The notes: a model not told the origin generated them from the letters alone. Shown: positions 1 through 8,494, counted from the stretch's first letter. The stretch is DNA of 64,000 nucleotides from Arachnia propionica (GCF_037055325.1 NZ_CP146373.1:1674001-1738000), one strand, 5' to 3'. Numbers and translations are program-made.

Positions 1-186
1 AACGATCCCGCAGCCAACCAGAACGGGAACGGCAACAACCGTTCCGGCAACGGCAACAACTGCACCCCCAACGGCACGGACGCCAGCCGTCCAACCGCGA
101 CCGCCACGACCACTGTGACGGCCCCGGCTCCCGCTAATCCCCCGGCCGCCCACAAGCCGGGCCTGCCGAAGACCGGTAGCAACTAA
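1..186 (+). CDS. C-terminal end of a secreted LPxTG-tailed protein (5' partial)
   Basis: The reading frame is open from the first base to a TAA at 184-186, so only the last 61 residues are in the window. They are an Asn/Gly-rich stretch, one Cys, a Thr/Ala/Pro-rich stalk and the ending KPGLPKTGSN. The same ending closes the next gene and, as KPGLPRTGR, the one after it, so this is most likely the first of three tandem paralogues of thioester surface proteins. The thioester domain itself lies upstream of the window and is not seen. The LPKTG motif is followed by only Ser-Asn and a stop, so no hydrophobic anchor or basic tail is present. A strong hairpin follows directly, which argues that the stop is genuine. 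Confidence 0.8.
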   Translation, partial: NDPAANQNGNGNNRSGNGNNCTPNGTDASRPTATATTTVTAPAPANPPAAHKPGLPKTGSN

Positions 187-196
187 CACCCCCAAA

Positions 197-236
197 TGTG
201 AGAAGGGGCCGGGCTGACGCCCGGCCCCTTCTCACA
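197..236 (+). terminator. Rho-independent-type hairpin
   Basis: A perfect 18-bp stem (197-214 with 219-236) with a 4-nt loop begins 10 bp after the stop codon. The core ggggccgggc is nearly the same as in the terminator of the next paralogue, which suggests the cassette was duplicated with its terminator. Confidence 0.85.
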
Positions 237-565
237 TCCACCACCTGCCCGCCTCACCCAACCCCGAGGGTCAGTTAGTTGAAAATTTTCTGTAGCACTT
301 TCGGCCAAACCCCATAGCCAAGCCCTCGTCACCCCCGACCGCGACACGCCCGAACGTGTGCGATGGGATGCTTCAATTAACCGAGGTAAATGCTTCTGAA
401 GCAGGAACGACGCCCTCCAGGGGGCCTACGTCTCCCCTCCTTCACTAAAGTTCACCAACATGGGTTATAGTTCGCCAAGCGACTCTGTGAGAAGACCGTC
501 AACAACCTGTCCGCAGGCCACGACTTCCCGTTGAGCCGTGAACCCCTAACGAATTGAGGAAGTTA
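237..565. other. Intergenic region carrying the promoter of the next gene
   Basis: No convincing gene. A TATAGT hexamer at 466-471 could be a -10 box, but no good -35 lies at the right distance. The region is AT-richer than its flanks. The GAGGAAG before the ATG at 566 serves as ribosome binding site. Confidence 0.4.
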
Positions 566-1834
566 ATGAAGGCTGCTTCATCGCGGACCAGGACGCGCAA
601 GTTCCTGGCACTCGCCGCCACGACACTGGCGGCCACCCTCACCTTCGGCACCCCGATGTCAGCACACGCAGACGAGTCGGGCTTCACGTACCCTGAGGGC
701 TACCCGAAGCTCGGAGCCGCCCAGGAGGGTTTCCACGGCTTCAACGTGAAGTCGCGCAACAACAGCAGTATCCCCACTCAGCTGTTCAGCGTCCACACCC
801 GCGAGGACAAGGACGCCACCATCAAGGCCTACTGCGTCGAACTCGACGTCGGCGTCATGTTCAAATCGGACCTGACCGTCGGCAACTGGAAAGACTTCCC
901 GGGCACCAACAACTTCAAGGGCAACGCCGAGGTTCAGGCCAAGGTCGCCTGGATCGCCCAGCGCAGCTACCCGCAGACCGACCTCAAGGTGGTCGCCGAG
1001 ACCGCAGGTGTGGCCGGTCTGACCGACAAGGAAGCCGTCACCGCAACCCAGTCGGCCATCTGGCACTTCACCAACGATTTCCAGTACACCGGCACCGTCA
1101 GCGGCATCGACCAGGCCTCCGCTACCAGGGTCCAGAAGCTCTACGAGTACCTGATCAGCGAGAAGAACGTGGGCTTGAAGGAAACCGCTCGGCCCACCGT
1201 CGAGTTCAAGGGAGCGACCAGCACCTCCGTGACGACCGGCGACAAGGTCGGACCGCTTCGCTTCGAGTCCAACCAGACCACCGTCAAGGTGACGAACAAG
1301 CTCGACTACGAGCTGGTCGACGCCAATAGCAACAAAGTTGATCTCAACGCCGTTCCCAGCGGCACCGACCTGTATCTCAAGGTTCCTGCTGGCGTGACCT
1401 CGGGCGAGCAGAAGTTCGACGTCAGCGCCACCGGTAGCGTCTACGCCGGCAAACTGCTCATCACCAAAAACGCCACCACCGAGCGGCACGGTCAGACCAT
1501 CATCATCGGTTCCAACACCGAAGTGGCGGTCAGCGGTACCGCTTCCTTCAAGTGGGCAACCACCCCGCCTGCGCCGGCAACCACCCAGCCCGCACCGGCA
1601 ACCACCCAGCCCGCGCCGGCAACCACCCAGCCCGCGCCGGCAACCACCCAGCCCGCGCCGGCAACCACCCAGCCCGCACCGGCAACCACCCAGCCCGCAC
1701 CGGCAACCACCCAGCCCGCAGATGATCCTGCGGAACCAATCACCCCGACTTCCACCGTCACTGTGACGGCTCCGGCCCCCCAGCCGAGCACCCCCGCCAA
1801 GAAGCCGGGCCTGCCGAAGACCGGCAGCAACTAA
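566..1834 (+). CDS. Cys-Gln thioester (TQXA-domain) surface protein with tail-less LPKTG
   Basis: A 422-residue secreted protein. I start it at the ATG at 566, just after GAGGAAG, rather than at the in-frame TTG at 554. A basic N-terminus and hydrophobic segment end in a signal-peptidase site after Ala35 (SAHA/DE). The TQXA thioester domain follows: Cys90 in AYCVELDV and Gln162 in TATQSAIW are the expected pair for an internal Cys-Gln thioester, which in Gram-positive adhesins bonds covalently to host amines. Residues about 195-330 look like a beta-sandwich, then a stalk of eight APATTQP-type repeats. The protein ends LPKTGSN with no hydrophobic segment or charged tail, unlike normal sortase substrates. 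It is homologous to the gene at 2034. Surface adhesin is the family-based inference; how it is held to the wall is unclear. Confidence 0.88.
   Translation: MKAASSRTRTRKFLALAATTLAATLTFGTPMSAHADESGFTYPEGYPKLGAAQEGFHGFNVKSRNNSSIPTQLFSVHTREDKDATIKAYCVELDVGVMFKSDLTVGNWKDFPGTNNFKGNAEVQAKVAWIAQRSYPQTDLKVVAETAGVAGLTDKEAVTATQSAIWHFTNDFQYTGTVSGIDQASATRVQKLYEYLISEKNVGLKETARPTVEFKGATSTSVTTGDKVGPLRFESNQTTVKVTNKLDYELVDANSNKVDLNAVPSGTDLYLKVPAGVTSGEQKFDVSATGSVYAGKLLITKNATTERHGQTIIIGSNTEVAVSGTASFKWATTPPAPATTQPAPATTQPAPATTQPAPATTQPAPATTQPAPATTQPAPATTQPADDPAEPITPTSTVTVTAPAPQPSTPAKKPGLPKTGSN
1556..1720 (+). repeat. 21-bp tandem repeat (about 8 units) encoding a PAPATTQ stalk
   Basis: In-frame 21-bp units begin at 1556, 1577, 1598, 1619, 1640, 1661, 1682 and 1703. 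The inner six are nearly identical at the DNA level (a/g variation only), and the first and last are degenerate. Such near-identity suggests recent expansion by slippage or recombination, so unit number probably varies between strains and changes stalk length. Confidence 0.9.
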
Positions 1835-1847
1835 TACCCCCTAATGG

Positions 1848-1878
1848 AAAGGGGCCGGGTCGATACCCGGCCCCTTTT
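1848..1878 (+). terminator. Rho-independent terminator
   Basis: A 13-bp stem (aaaggggccgggt with its complement), a 4-nt loop and a short T run, 13 bp after the stop. It is almost a copy of the hairpin at 197-236. Confidence 0.88.
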
Positions 1879-1955
1879 CGCACCCCCGGGATACCTGAAC
1901 ATTCAGTCGTATTGACCACATTTCACACCAACGTGACACAGCCACCTTCTTGCGC

Positions 1956-1972
1956 TAACTTCCTAAAAGTTA
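1956..1972. promoter_or_regulatory. Small inverted repeat upstream of the second thioester gene
   Basis: TAACTT-cctaa-AAGTTA, with 6-bp arms and a 5-bp spacer, lies about 60 bp before the ATG at 2034. A TTGACC at 1912-1917 could be a -35 box. Regulator unknown; the repeat is short enough to be chance. Confidence 0.3.
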
Positions 1973-2033
1973 AGTTTTCATTGCATCTTCAATCACTTTG
2001 AGATGCCGATTCCAACAAGGGGGAAGGGAACAC

Positions 2034-3248
2034 ATGGGAAAGCTCTCCACACGAAAGAGCACCTACAGGTTCCGGGCCATCGCTGCGACCCTGCTATCCG
2101 CGGTCCTGGCGGTTGGTGCGCCGGCTGCCAGCGCCGACGAACATCAGCCGGGATATCCGAAACTCGGGCAGGATTCCGAACTCGTCTACGGTCATGATCT
2201 GTACCGCGACGGGGCACTGGGAACCCAGTTGCTGACCGTTCACACCAATGACAAAGGCGGAAAGATTCTGGCCTATTGCATCGAACTCGACGTCCATTCC
2301 GAATGGGGCGGCGAAATGAAGCAGGCCAGCTGGTCAGCCTTCCCAGGTAGCAACGAGTTCGCGAAGAATACCCAGGTGCGGTCCAAGATTTCCTGGATCG
2401 CCCACCGCAGCTACCCGCAGGTGAGTATCAGTCAGGTGGCCACGGAGGCAGGCGTACCGGGCCTGACCGAACGGGAGGCCATCACGGCCACCCAGGCAGC
2501 CATCTGGCACCTGACCGACAACTTCACTTTCAACGGCCTGCACAGCTGGGAAGAGCCCCGCCACGACACCACATCCGACCGAGCACAACGCGTCACGAAG
2601 CTCTACAACTACCTGCTGGGTTCCGCGAACACCGGGTTGCCCGAAACTTCTGGTCCGAAAGTGGAGGTCGCGGTTCCCAGGACTCCCGGCGTCAGCGGCG
2701 AACTGGTCGGCCCAATTCGTTTGACCGCTACTCAGCAGACCGTCGCCGTGGCCGCACTCCCCCACCCACTGGTGGACGCCACGGGCAAAGAGGTGGATCT
2801 GGCTGCCGTTCCCACCGGAACTGATCTGTTCCTCAAGGTCCCCGCGGACGCACCCGCTGGAAAAGCGAACATCGTTGCCAATCTCACGGGTGACGCCCAC
2901 ACGGATCAGCTTCTGGTCGCACGAAACGGGCGTTGGCAGACCCTCATCATGGTGAAGACCCAGCAGGTCACCGCCACCGGTCAGGGCGAGGTCAGCTGGG
3001 CTCCCGTTCAGGCTCCGAGTCCTTCTCCCAGCCCATCGGAATCACCGACCCCCACACCGTCGGAAACCCCCAGCCCGACCCCCACACCGAGTCCTACGCC
3101 TTCGGACTCACCGAGCCCCAGCCCGACGCCGACGCCAACCCCCACGGCAAGCACCTCGACACCTTCCCCGGCTCCCTCCACGACTGCCCCCTCGGCCAAG
3201 CCGAGCCTTCCAGTCACCAAACCGGGGCTGCCGAGGACCGGCCGCTGA
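2034..3248 (+). CDS. Cys-Gln thioester (TQXA-domain) surface protein with tail-less LPRTG
   Basis: 404 residues from the ATG at 2034, chosen over an upstream in-frame start because AAGGGGGAAGGG precedes it. Signal peptide ends near Ala34 (AASADE). Thioester residues are Cys82 (AYCIELDV) and Gln154 (TATQAAIW), in the same order and spacing as in the upstream paralogue, and the middle domain is also shared. The stalk differs: about 65 residues of Ser/Pro/Thr (SPTPTPS-like) replace the APATTQP units, so body and stalk have evolved separately. The chain ends LPRTG-Arg-stop, again with no hydrophobic anchor. It forms a tandem array with the two preceding genes, each with its own terminator, so each is probably transcribed separately. 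Confidence 0.88.
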   Translation: MGKLSTRKSTYRFRAIAATLLSAVLAVGAPAASADEHQPGYPKLGQDSELVYGHDLYRDGALGTQLLTVHTNDKGGKILAYCIELDVHSEWGGEMKQASWSAFPGSNEFAKNTQVRSKISWIAHRSYPQVSISQVATEAGVPGLTEREAITATQAAIWHLTDNFTFNGLHSWEEPRHDTTSDRAQRVTKLYNYLLGSANTGLPETSGPKVEVAVPRTPGVSGELVGPIRLTATQQTVAVAALPHPLVDATGKEVDLAAVPTGTDLFLKVPADAPAGKANIVANLTGDAHTDQLLVARNGRWQTLIMVKTQQVTATGQGEVSWAPVQAPSPSPSPSESPTPTPSETPSPTPTPSPTPSDSPSPSPTPTPTPTASTSTPSPAPSTTAPSAKPSLPVTKPGLPRTGR

Positions 3249-3275
3249 GAGAACCCGCGGCGGGGCCCTGAGCTA

Positions 3276-3309
3276 CTTCTGCCTCCCACCCCCTGGTGGG
3301 AGGCAGAAG
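3276..3309. terminator. Bidirectional terminator between convergent genes
   Basis: A perfect 15-bp stem (cttctgcctcccacc with its complement) and a 4-nt loop between the stop at 3248 and the convergent stop at 3315. Confidence 0.85.
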
Positions 3310-3314
3310 GCTGT

Positions 3315-4502
3315 TCATGAACCACACAGGAGGTTGTCCAGGGCCTCCTTGATCGGTTCAGAGGCGGATCTGATGCTCTCCTCGTCGGTCGGGTCCTTCG
3401 CGACTGCAGTGGGGACGGCGGTCACGGCAATGGTGACGGCGCCGCCGTCAGGACCCACCGCATTGAGCGTCTGGTGGCCGGGGATGGTGCCGCCGTGCCC
3501 CCAGGCGGTGCCACAGCTCAGGGAATACCCGATGAGCCCGAGACCGTAGTCGCTGTGGGTCTCGATGTGGATGGACTTCTGCATCTCCGCGACGCTGTCG
3601 GCTGTGATCAGGGTGCCGTCGAGCATCTTCTGCATGAAGATGTTGAGCTCACTGGGAGTGGAGATCATGGCCCCGGCTGCCCATGCCCGGGATGGGTCCT
3701 GCTCGGTGATGTTCTCCAGCTCACCGGAAGCAGGATTGCGTTCATACCCCTCCGGGTGTTTGCCATGGATGGTGCGATCCCCCGGCGCGGGCAGGTAGGT
3801 GTGCGACAGACCAAGGGGCTGAACGATCCGCTGATCAATCTGCTCACCCAACGTCCGCTTGGTCACTTTCTCGATCAGCAACCCGAGCACGAAGTAATTC
3901 GCATTCGTGTAGGCGAATTTCTCACCGGGCTGAAACGCAGCAGGCTTCGCCAAAGCGGTATCGAGAAAATCCCTGGGGGAATGGTACTCATCCCGAACCT
4001 CGAAGATGCTCGTGGTGATGGTGTCGGTGTATTCGGGCAGCCCCGAGGTGTGCTGGAGCAACTGCCGCACCGTGATCCCGGATCCATCGATGCCCTCACC
4101 TTTCACCAGGCCGGGCAGATAGGTCTCAACCGGCTCATCAAGCCTGACCTTCCCCTCCTCCACCAGCTGCATGATGATGACCGCGACCACGGTCTTGTTG
4201 TTCGACCCGATCCGCACCTCGCCATCGATCGGTGGCGCCTCGCCCGTGGACAGATCCCCCTTGCCGACCGCGGCCCCGATCACGTTCCCGGACGCGTCGG
4301 TGTGAGCAGCCAGGGCGGCCGGATAGCCCGCGTCCACCAAGGTCTGCATCCGCGATTTCACCACATCCTCCGGAGGCGATGCCACCGCCGGTGCAGCTCC
4401 CAGGGCCGCCGCCCCGATACCGAATACCAGCGTTGCCGCCACCACCCGAGTGGACCCGGGCCAGCGCCGATGTCGTGATGTCTTGTTGATCGTTGCACTC
4501 AT
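3315..4502 (-). CDS. Secreted serine hydrolase of the beta-lactamase / D,D-carboxypeptidase family
   Basis: 395 residues. The start at 4502 has GGGAGG 9 nt upstream, better than the in-frame codon at 4559. An N-terminal basic stretch and Ala-rich hydrophobic segment form a signal peptide (likely cleaved near APAVA/SP). The three catalytic motifs of class C beta-lactamases and R61-type D,D-peptidases are present in order: Ser100-x-x-Lys103 (SNNK), Tyr198-x-Asn200 (YTN) and His336-Gly-Gly (HGG). The family includes penicillin-binding peptidases, esterases and true beta-lactamases, and the sequence does not tell which this is. No beta-lactamase regulator is next to it. A wall-modifying or ester-hydrolysing exoenzyme is the safest call. 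It is a single gene, convergent with the thioester proteins. Confidence 0.88.
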   Translation of the reverse strand: MSATINKTSRHRRWPGSTRVVAATLVFGIGAAALGAAPAVASPPEDVVKSRMQTLVDAGYPAALAAHTDASGNVIGAAVGKGDLSTGEAPPIDGEVRIGSNNKTVVAVIIMQLVEEGKVRLDEPVETYLPGLVKGEGIDGSGITVRQLLQHTSGLPEYTDTITTSIFEVRDEYHSPRDFLDTALAKPAAFQPGEKFAYTNANYFVLGLLIEKVTKRTLGEQIDQRIVQPLGLSHTYLPAPGDRTIHGKHPEGYERNPASGELENITEQDPSRAWAAGAMISTPSELNIFMQKMLDGTLITADSVAEMQKSIHIETHSDYGLGLIGYSLSCGTAWGHGGTIPGHQTLNAVGPDGGAVTIAVTAVPTAVAKDPTDEESIRSASEPIKEALDNLLCGS

Positions 4503-4644
4503 GACATCCAGCCTCCCAAGCGCAGGTGAAGCAGACCATCCGGCCAACTGGCCAAACACACATGCAGAGAGCCCGACAGGGAAAACCCTGGCGAATCCAT
4601 GACGGTCACGAAGCAGGCATTTCCACGCGGATCAGCAATGCGCA

Positions 4645-4676
4645 CAAAGGGACCCGGTCGATCCCGGGCCCCTTTG
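4645..4676 (-). terminator. Hairpin terminating the leftward sugar operon
   Basis: Stem 4645-4657 with 4664-4676, 12 pairs with one mismatch, and a 6-nt loop, just past the stop of the fucosidase gene at 4690. There is no clear T run on the minus strand. Confidence 0.6.
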
Positions 4677-4689
4677 CATTGAGTCCACT

Positions 4690-6006
4690 TCATCCAAGCG
4701 GAATCGCAGCCACCGCGACCGGTTGCCCACGAAGCGACTCCGGGACGGGCGCGACACCACCTGCAACCGGTGCCGCACCCACCCCCAACCAGGCCACCGA
4801 CTCCGCCTGCGCCAGGTCCACGGGCAGTCGCAGTTCCCCAGAAGCGGGGGACAACAGGAATGCATGGACCACCCCGTCGACGACGGTGTAGCGGACTTCC
4901 CCATCGGCGGCACGTCTCCACGGCCGCGATCCGAAGATCGCCGGCCCATTGACCTCAAGCCAGGCCCCCAATCCGTCGAGGGCCCGCTGTTGGAGCTGCG
5001 GAATCGACCCGTCGGCCCGCGGACCGACGTTGATGAGGAGGTTGCCGTTCTTCGCGACGACATCGACGAAGTAGCGGATCAGCCCGGCGGCATCCAGACT
5101 GTGGGTGTCATCCTCCTCGGCGTTGTAGCCGAAGGACAGGCCGAGTCCGCGGGTGGCCTCCCAGACCTGCTCCTGGACTCCGTCGACGTCGCTGTACTCG
5201 CGGGTCAGGAACCCGTGCGCGGGCACCCCCCAGCGATCATTGACGACGCCGTCGGGAACCGTCTCCAGGTAGTGCCGCCACAGCGCCGCGACCCCGAATC
5301 CGTCGTCTCCCTTGCCGTCGTCGGGCCATTCGATGTCATTCCACAGCACCGACGGTCGGAAACGGTCGATCAGCTCGGTCAGTTGTGCCGCCGCGTAGCG
5401 CGCGAAACCCTCGTCGTTGCGGCGCAGCAGGAACAGGTCGCGGTCGGACTGGATGGGTGGCAGGTCCGAGACGTGCCAGTCGAGGGCCCCGGAGAAATAC
5501 ACCCCGAACCGCACCCCGGCGGCCCGGGTCGCGTCGGCGAACTGCCGGATCAGGTCGCGACCCGGACCCCGCCGGGCAGCGTTGAATCCGGTGGTGGTGG
5601 TGTCCCACAAGCAGAAACCATCGTGGTGCTTCGTCACGGGCACCACGTAGCGCCCCCCGGAACGCAGCACGGCCCGGATCATGGCATCGGCGTCGAAGCC
5701 CTCGGGACGCCACCGGTCGGCGAGGTCCTCGTAGCTGGTGCCCTCCCCGAACCGTGCGATGTGACGTTCACGGCAGGGCGAGGCGGGGATGCGCACGGTG
5801 TTGCCGTACCACTCGGCGTAGCGGTGCCGGGCGTAGGCGTCCTCGACGGGCACCCGCCCGTCGTGGGGTTCGGCCCAGGCGGGCAGCGAGAAGATGCCCC
5901 AGTGGATGAAGACACCCAGCTTGGCGTCGCGGTACCAGTCGGGGACGGTGACGTCCGGGTAGTCGACGCCGAGGGCGGGACCGGTGCGTTCGTCGAAGTT
6001 CAGCAT
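4690..6006 (-). CDS. GH29 alpha-L-fucosidase
   Basis: 438 residues. I start at the ATG at 6006, which overlaps the end of the preceding gene by 7 bp. The N-terminus has the GH29 signature WYRDAKLGVFIHWGIFSLPA (residues 24-43), then KHHDGFCLWDT (126-136). The likely catalytic nucleophile is Asp224 in LWNDIEWPDD. The C-terminal part is a beta-sandwich as in other family members. There is no signal peptide, so it should act in the cytoplasm on fucosylated oligosaccharides brought in by the ABC transporter of the same operon. It is the last gene of six. Fucosidase activity is well supported by family; the natural substrate and linkage are inferred. Confidence 0.9.
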   Translation of the reverse strand: MLNFDERTGPALGVDYPDVTVPDWYRDAKLGVFIHWGIFSLPAWAEPHDGRVPVEDAYARHRYAEWYGNTVRIPASPCRERHIARFGEGTSYEDLADRWRPEGFDADAMIRAVLRSGGRYVVPVTKHHDGFCLWDTTTTGFNAARRGPGRDLIRQFADATRAAGVRFGVYFSGALDWHVSDLPPIQSDRDLFLLRRNDEGFARYAAAQLTELIDRFRPSVLWNDIEWPDDGKGDDGFGVAALWRHYLETVPDGVVNDRWGVPAHGFLTREYSDVDGVQEQVWEATRGLGLSFGYNAEEDDTHSLDAAGLIRYFVDVVAKNGNLLINVGPRADGSIPQLQQRALDGLGAWLEVNGPAIFGSRPWRRAADGEVRYTVVDGVVHAFLLSPASGELRLPVDLAQAESVAWLGVGAAPVAGGVAPVPESLRGQPVAVAAIPLG

Positions 6007-7556
6007 CCGGCACCTCGGCGGGTGATCGACGGGGTCAGGTCCGGGTCGGGATTGGAGCGGTCGAAGGGCCAGGTCCCGGGAACGAGGTTGCGGTGCCCGA
6101 GCCGCAGCAGGTCCTGGTCGACGCCTCCCGGGGTGAGGGCCATGATCCACGCCTTCGCCAGGGTGAACAGCTCCGGTTCCAGGTAGCCGATCTTGACCAG
6201 TACGACGTCGGCGTCCTCGGGTTCCAGGCCGAGCCGGCGGAAGTCGTCGAGCAGGTGGAAGGGTTTGCGGCGTTCCGTGATGATCACGTGCACCGACCCG
6301 CACCTGACCACCGCCTGGCGGCCCGCGACGGGATCTCCCTCGGTCAGGGAGAACACCTCCCCGCGCACCTCGGCGGGTGGCGCGATCTTGTCGACATTCC
6401 CGCCGACCTGCACGTCTACAGTCCCTCCGACACCGGCATCGAAGCAGGCCGCGACGGCATCGGGGTCGAAGGTGGAGGCGTGGATCACGACGCGTCCCCC
6501 GTCGGACAGCGCCGGGTGGGCCAGCAGCTCACGCACCGTCCACGACACGTCCCCGGCGCCGCCCGCGGTGGGGTTGTCGCCGGAGTCGGAGATCACGAAG
6601 GGCCTGGGGGCGTTCTCGGCGAGTGCGGTCGCCAGAGCGCCGTCGAGGGTGTCGGTGGGACCCACGAAACAGAAGTCGTCACGGGCAGCCCACCACGCCT
6701 CGGCCAGCTCCGAGGCCCCGGCTGCGACGGCCTCCCGGTCATCGCCGGTGACGACGACAGCGGCCTGGCAGCGGGGTTCGTCGGCCCATGCGTAGCCGAC
6801 CCACAGGGCCGCGTCGATCACTCCGTCGCGGGCCTCGACCTCCGGTATGCGGGCGTAGATCGACGCCGCGGGTTCCACGCGGGTGGAGGTCTTCTCCCCC
6901 GGCAGCAGCAACGGGACGGGCACGAAAGCCTTCCACGGCCGCCTGGCGGCGACGTCCGATCCGACCCCGGAGCGCAGCCGGGCGATCAGGTTCCAGGCCG
7001 CGCGTTCCCTGGTGTTCATCACGTCCTCGTGCGGGGCCATGCGGTAGCAGGTGATCAGGTCCACCTGGTCGACGAGGGTCGCGGAGACGTTGCCGTGCAG
7101 GTCGAGGGTGGCCGAGACCAGGCAGTCGGGGCCGATCACCTCCCGCAGCGCAGTGGCCAGGTCACCCTCCGCATCGCGCATCCCGACGACGCTCATCGCG
7201 CCGTGGATGTCGAGCAGCAGACCGTCGAACGGCCCCTTGGAGGCGGCCAGCTCCAGGATGCGGGCCTTGATGTCCTGGTAGGTCTCCGGGCGGACCGCGC
7301 CGCCCGGCAGGGACCGGCCGTGGTGCAGCGGCACCCAGTCGACGACCTCCCGGAGTTCCCTTCCCGCATCGAGGAACGGGTAGTAGGACAGCAGTTCGTC
7401 ACCCTCACGGCGGGCGAAGGCCTCGTCGCCGCTCAGGTGCGGGGAGAAGATGCTGGACTCGATCGACATGCCGGCGATGGCAATCCTCGGCCGGGCAATC
7501 CCCCCGTCGGCGGCGGGCGGCAGGGGCGGGCACCAGATGTCGGCGGCTGTGGTCAT
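6000..7556 (-). CDS. M81 (MlrC) family metallopeptidase-like protein
   Basis: 518 residues. It has the MlrC N-terminal domain (IAGMSIESSIFSP near the start, then LLDIHGAM and DLHGNVSATLVDQVD, which carry the metal-binding Asp/His residues, and MAPHEDV) and the MlrC C-terminal domain (VISDSGDNPTAGGAGD). MlrC of sphingomonads finishes the breakdown of linearised microcystin, but most members of this family are uncharacterised amidohydrolase-like enzymes. Here it sits between a ROK sugar kinase (ATGA overlap at 7553-7556) and an alpha-fucosidase, so a role in processing an amide-bearing sugar derivative is more likely than peptide breakdown. That substrate idea is inference. Confidence 0.85.
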   Translation of the reverse strand: MTTAADIWCPPLPPAADGGIARPRIAIAGMSIESSIFSPHLSGDEAFARREGDELLSYYPFLDAGRELREVVDWVPLHHGRSLPGGAVRPETYQDIKARILELAASKGPFDGLLLDIHGAMSVVGMRDAEGDLATALREVIGPDCLVSATLDLHGNVSATLVDQVDLITCYRMAPHEDVMNTRERAAWNLIARLRSGVGSDVAARRPWKAFVPVPLLLPGEKTSTRVEPAASIYARIPEVEARDGVIDAALWVGYAWADEPRCQAAVVVTGDDREAVAAGASELAEAWWAARDDFCFVGPTDTLDGALATALAENAPRPFVISDSGDNPTAGGAGDVSWTVRELLAHPALSDGGRVVIHASTFDPDAVAACFDAGVGGTVDVQVGGNVDKIAPPAEVRGEVFSLTEGDPVAGRQAVVRCGSVHVIITERRKPFHLLDDFRRLGLEPEDADVVLVKIGYLEPELFTLAKAWIMALTPGGVDQDLLRLGHRNLVPGTWPFDRSNPDPDLTPSITRRGAGC

Positions 7557-8494
7557 GAAACGGTTTCCTTCAGGTCGAGGGCCAAGGCGGCGGCCCCGAG
7601 GGCGGGATTGGCGAGGGTGGCGCGATGAACACCGGGGATCGGCACGGTGACCGGCGGATCCGCGACCAGGGCCTCGGTGAGCAGTGATCCAAGCAGATCC
7701 CAGGCCGCCGTCACTCCTCCTCCGACCACGACATCGGTCAGGTCGAGCAGGGTGGTGGCCACGACGATGCCCTGCGCCAGGGCCTGCGCGGCGCGGGTGA
7801 ACACCTCGACGGCGGCGGTGTCCCCTCTTCTGGCGGCGGTCGCTACATCGGCCCCGGTCAGTCCGGTCCGTCCCGTCAGGTCGGCATAGCGCAGAGCGAG
7901 GGAACGCCCCGAGGCGAGGGTTTCAAGATGCCCCACTCCACCGCAGGTGCAGCGGTGTCCGGGATAACCGGGGGTGTGCCCGATCTCCCCCGCGCCGCCG
8001 CGTGGCCCGTGGTGGGGGCGTCCTCCGATCAGCAGGGCTCCACCAACCCCAGTGCCGAGCATGATGGCCAGGCCGTCGCTGACGCCGCGCAGCGCACCCC
8101 AGCGGGCCTCTCCGCACAGGAACGCGTTGACGTCGTTGACCAGTTTCACGGGGCGTCCGGTGCGGTCGGCGATGGCCTCAGCGGGGCGGCGGCCCTGCCA
8201 ATCGGGGAAGGTCCCGGAGGCGGCCAGCACCTCGCCCGAGTCGGGATCGATCACCCCCGCAGCACCGGCGCCGACAGCCGCGGCCCGCAGCCCGGAGCAG
8301 GTCTCGATGCGGGTCACCAAACCTGCGGCGGCATCGATCAACGCCTGACCACCGCACCCCGAGGCGGTGGTGTCGGAGGCCAGGACATTGCCGTCCACGT
8401 CCGCCAGCACCGCGGTGACTTTGGTGCCTCCGATGTCGACACCGGCCACCACGGGCCCGTGCAGCACATCATCCGGCGACGGGATCCTGAGCAT
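7553..8494 (-). CDS. ROK-family sugar kinase
   Basis: 313 residues from the ATG at 8494, which shares one base with the stop of the upstream permease (TGATG). It has the phosphate-binding motif DIGGTK (20-25), a catalytic Asp121 in VNDVNAF and GTGVGGALLIGG (147-158). The zinc-binding ROK motif CxCGxxGCxE is altered: it reads Cys182-T-Cys184-GGVG-His189-L-Glu191, with His in place of the third Cys. His can ligate zinc, so this need not abolish function. There is no N-terminal HTH, so it is a kinase rather than a repressor. It probably phosphorylates a hexose or N-acetylhexosamine released inside the cell; the sugar cannot be told from sequence. Confidence 0.88.
   Translation of the reverse strand: MLRIPSPDDVLHGPVVAGVDIGGTKVTAVLADVDGNVLASDTTASGCGGQALIDAAAGLVTRIETCSGLRAAAVGAGAAGVIDPDSGEVLAASGTFPDWQGRRPAEAIADRTGRPVKLVNDVNAFLCGEARWGALRGVSDGLAIMLGTGVGGALLIGGRPHHGPRGGAGEIGHTPGYPGHRCTCGGVGHLETLASGRSLALRYADLTGRTGLTGADVATAARRGDTAAVEVFTRAAQALAQGIVVATTLLDLTDVVVGGGVTAAWDLLGSLLTEALVADPPVTVPIPGVHRATLANPALGAAALALDLKETVS

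Noticed and set aside
659-1489. Long open frame on the minus strand opposite the first thioester gene
   Set aside because: It is the antisense of a gene with a clear signal peptide and thioester motifs, has no ribosome binding site and is rich in Gly/Val/Asp as expected of a GC-rich shadow.
1556-1720. Tandem repeat as a CRISPR or intergenic satellite
   Set aside because: Units are in frame inside a coding sequence and encode a regular PAPATTQ stalk with no spacers.
3315-4502. Calling the serine hydrolase an antibiotic-resistance beta-lactamase
   Set aside because: The three motifs are shared by peptidases and esterases, and no adjacent regulator or resistance context supports the narrower call.
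4723-6186. 487-codon frame opposite the fucosidase gene
   Set aside because: Opposite strand encodes GH29 motifs without interruption; the frame shows only shadow composition.
6093-7628. 511-codon frame opposite the M81 gene
   Set aside because: Shadow of a well-supported gene; it crosses the boundary of two genes and has no family features.
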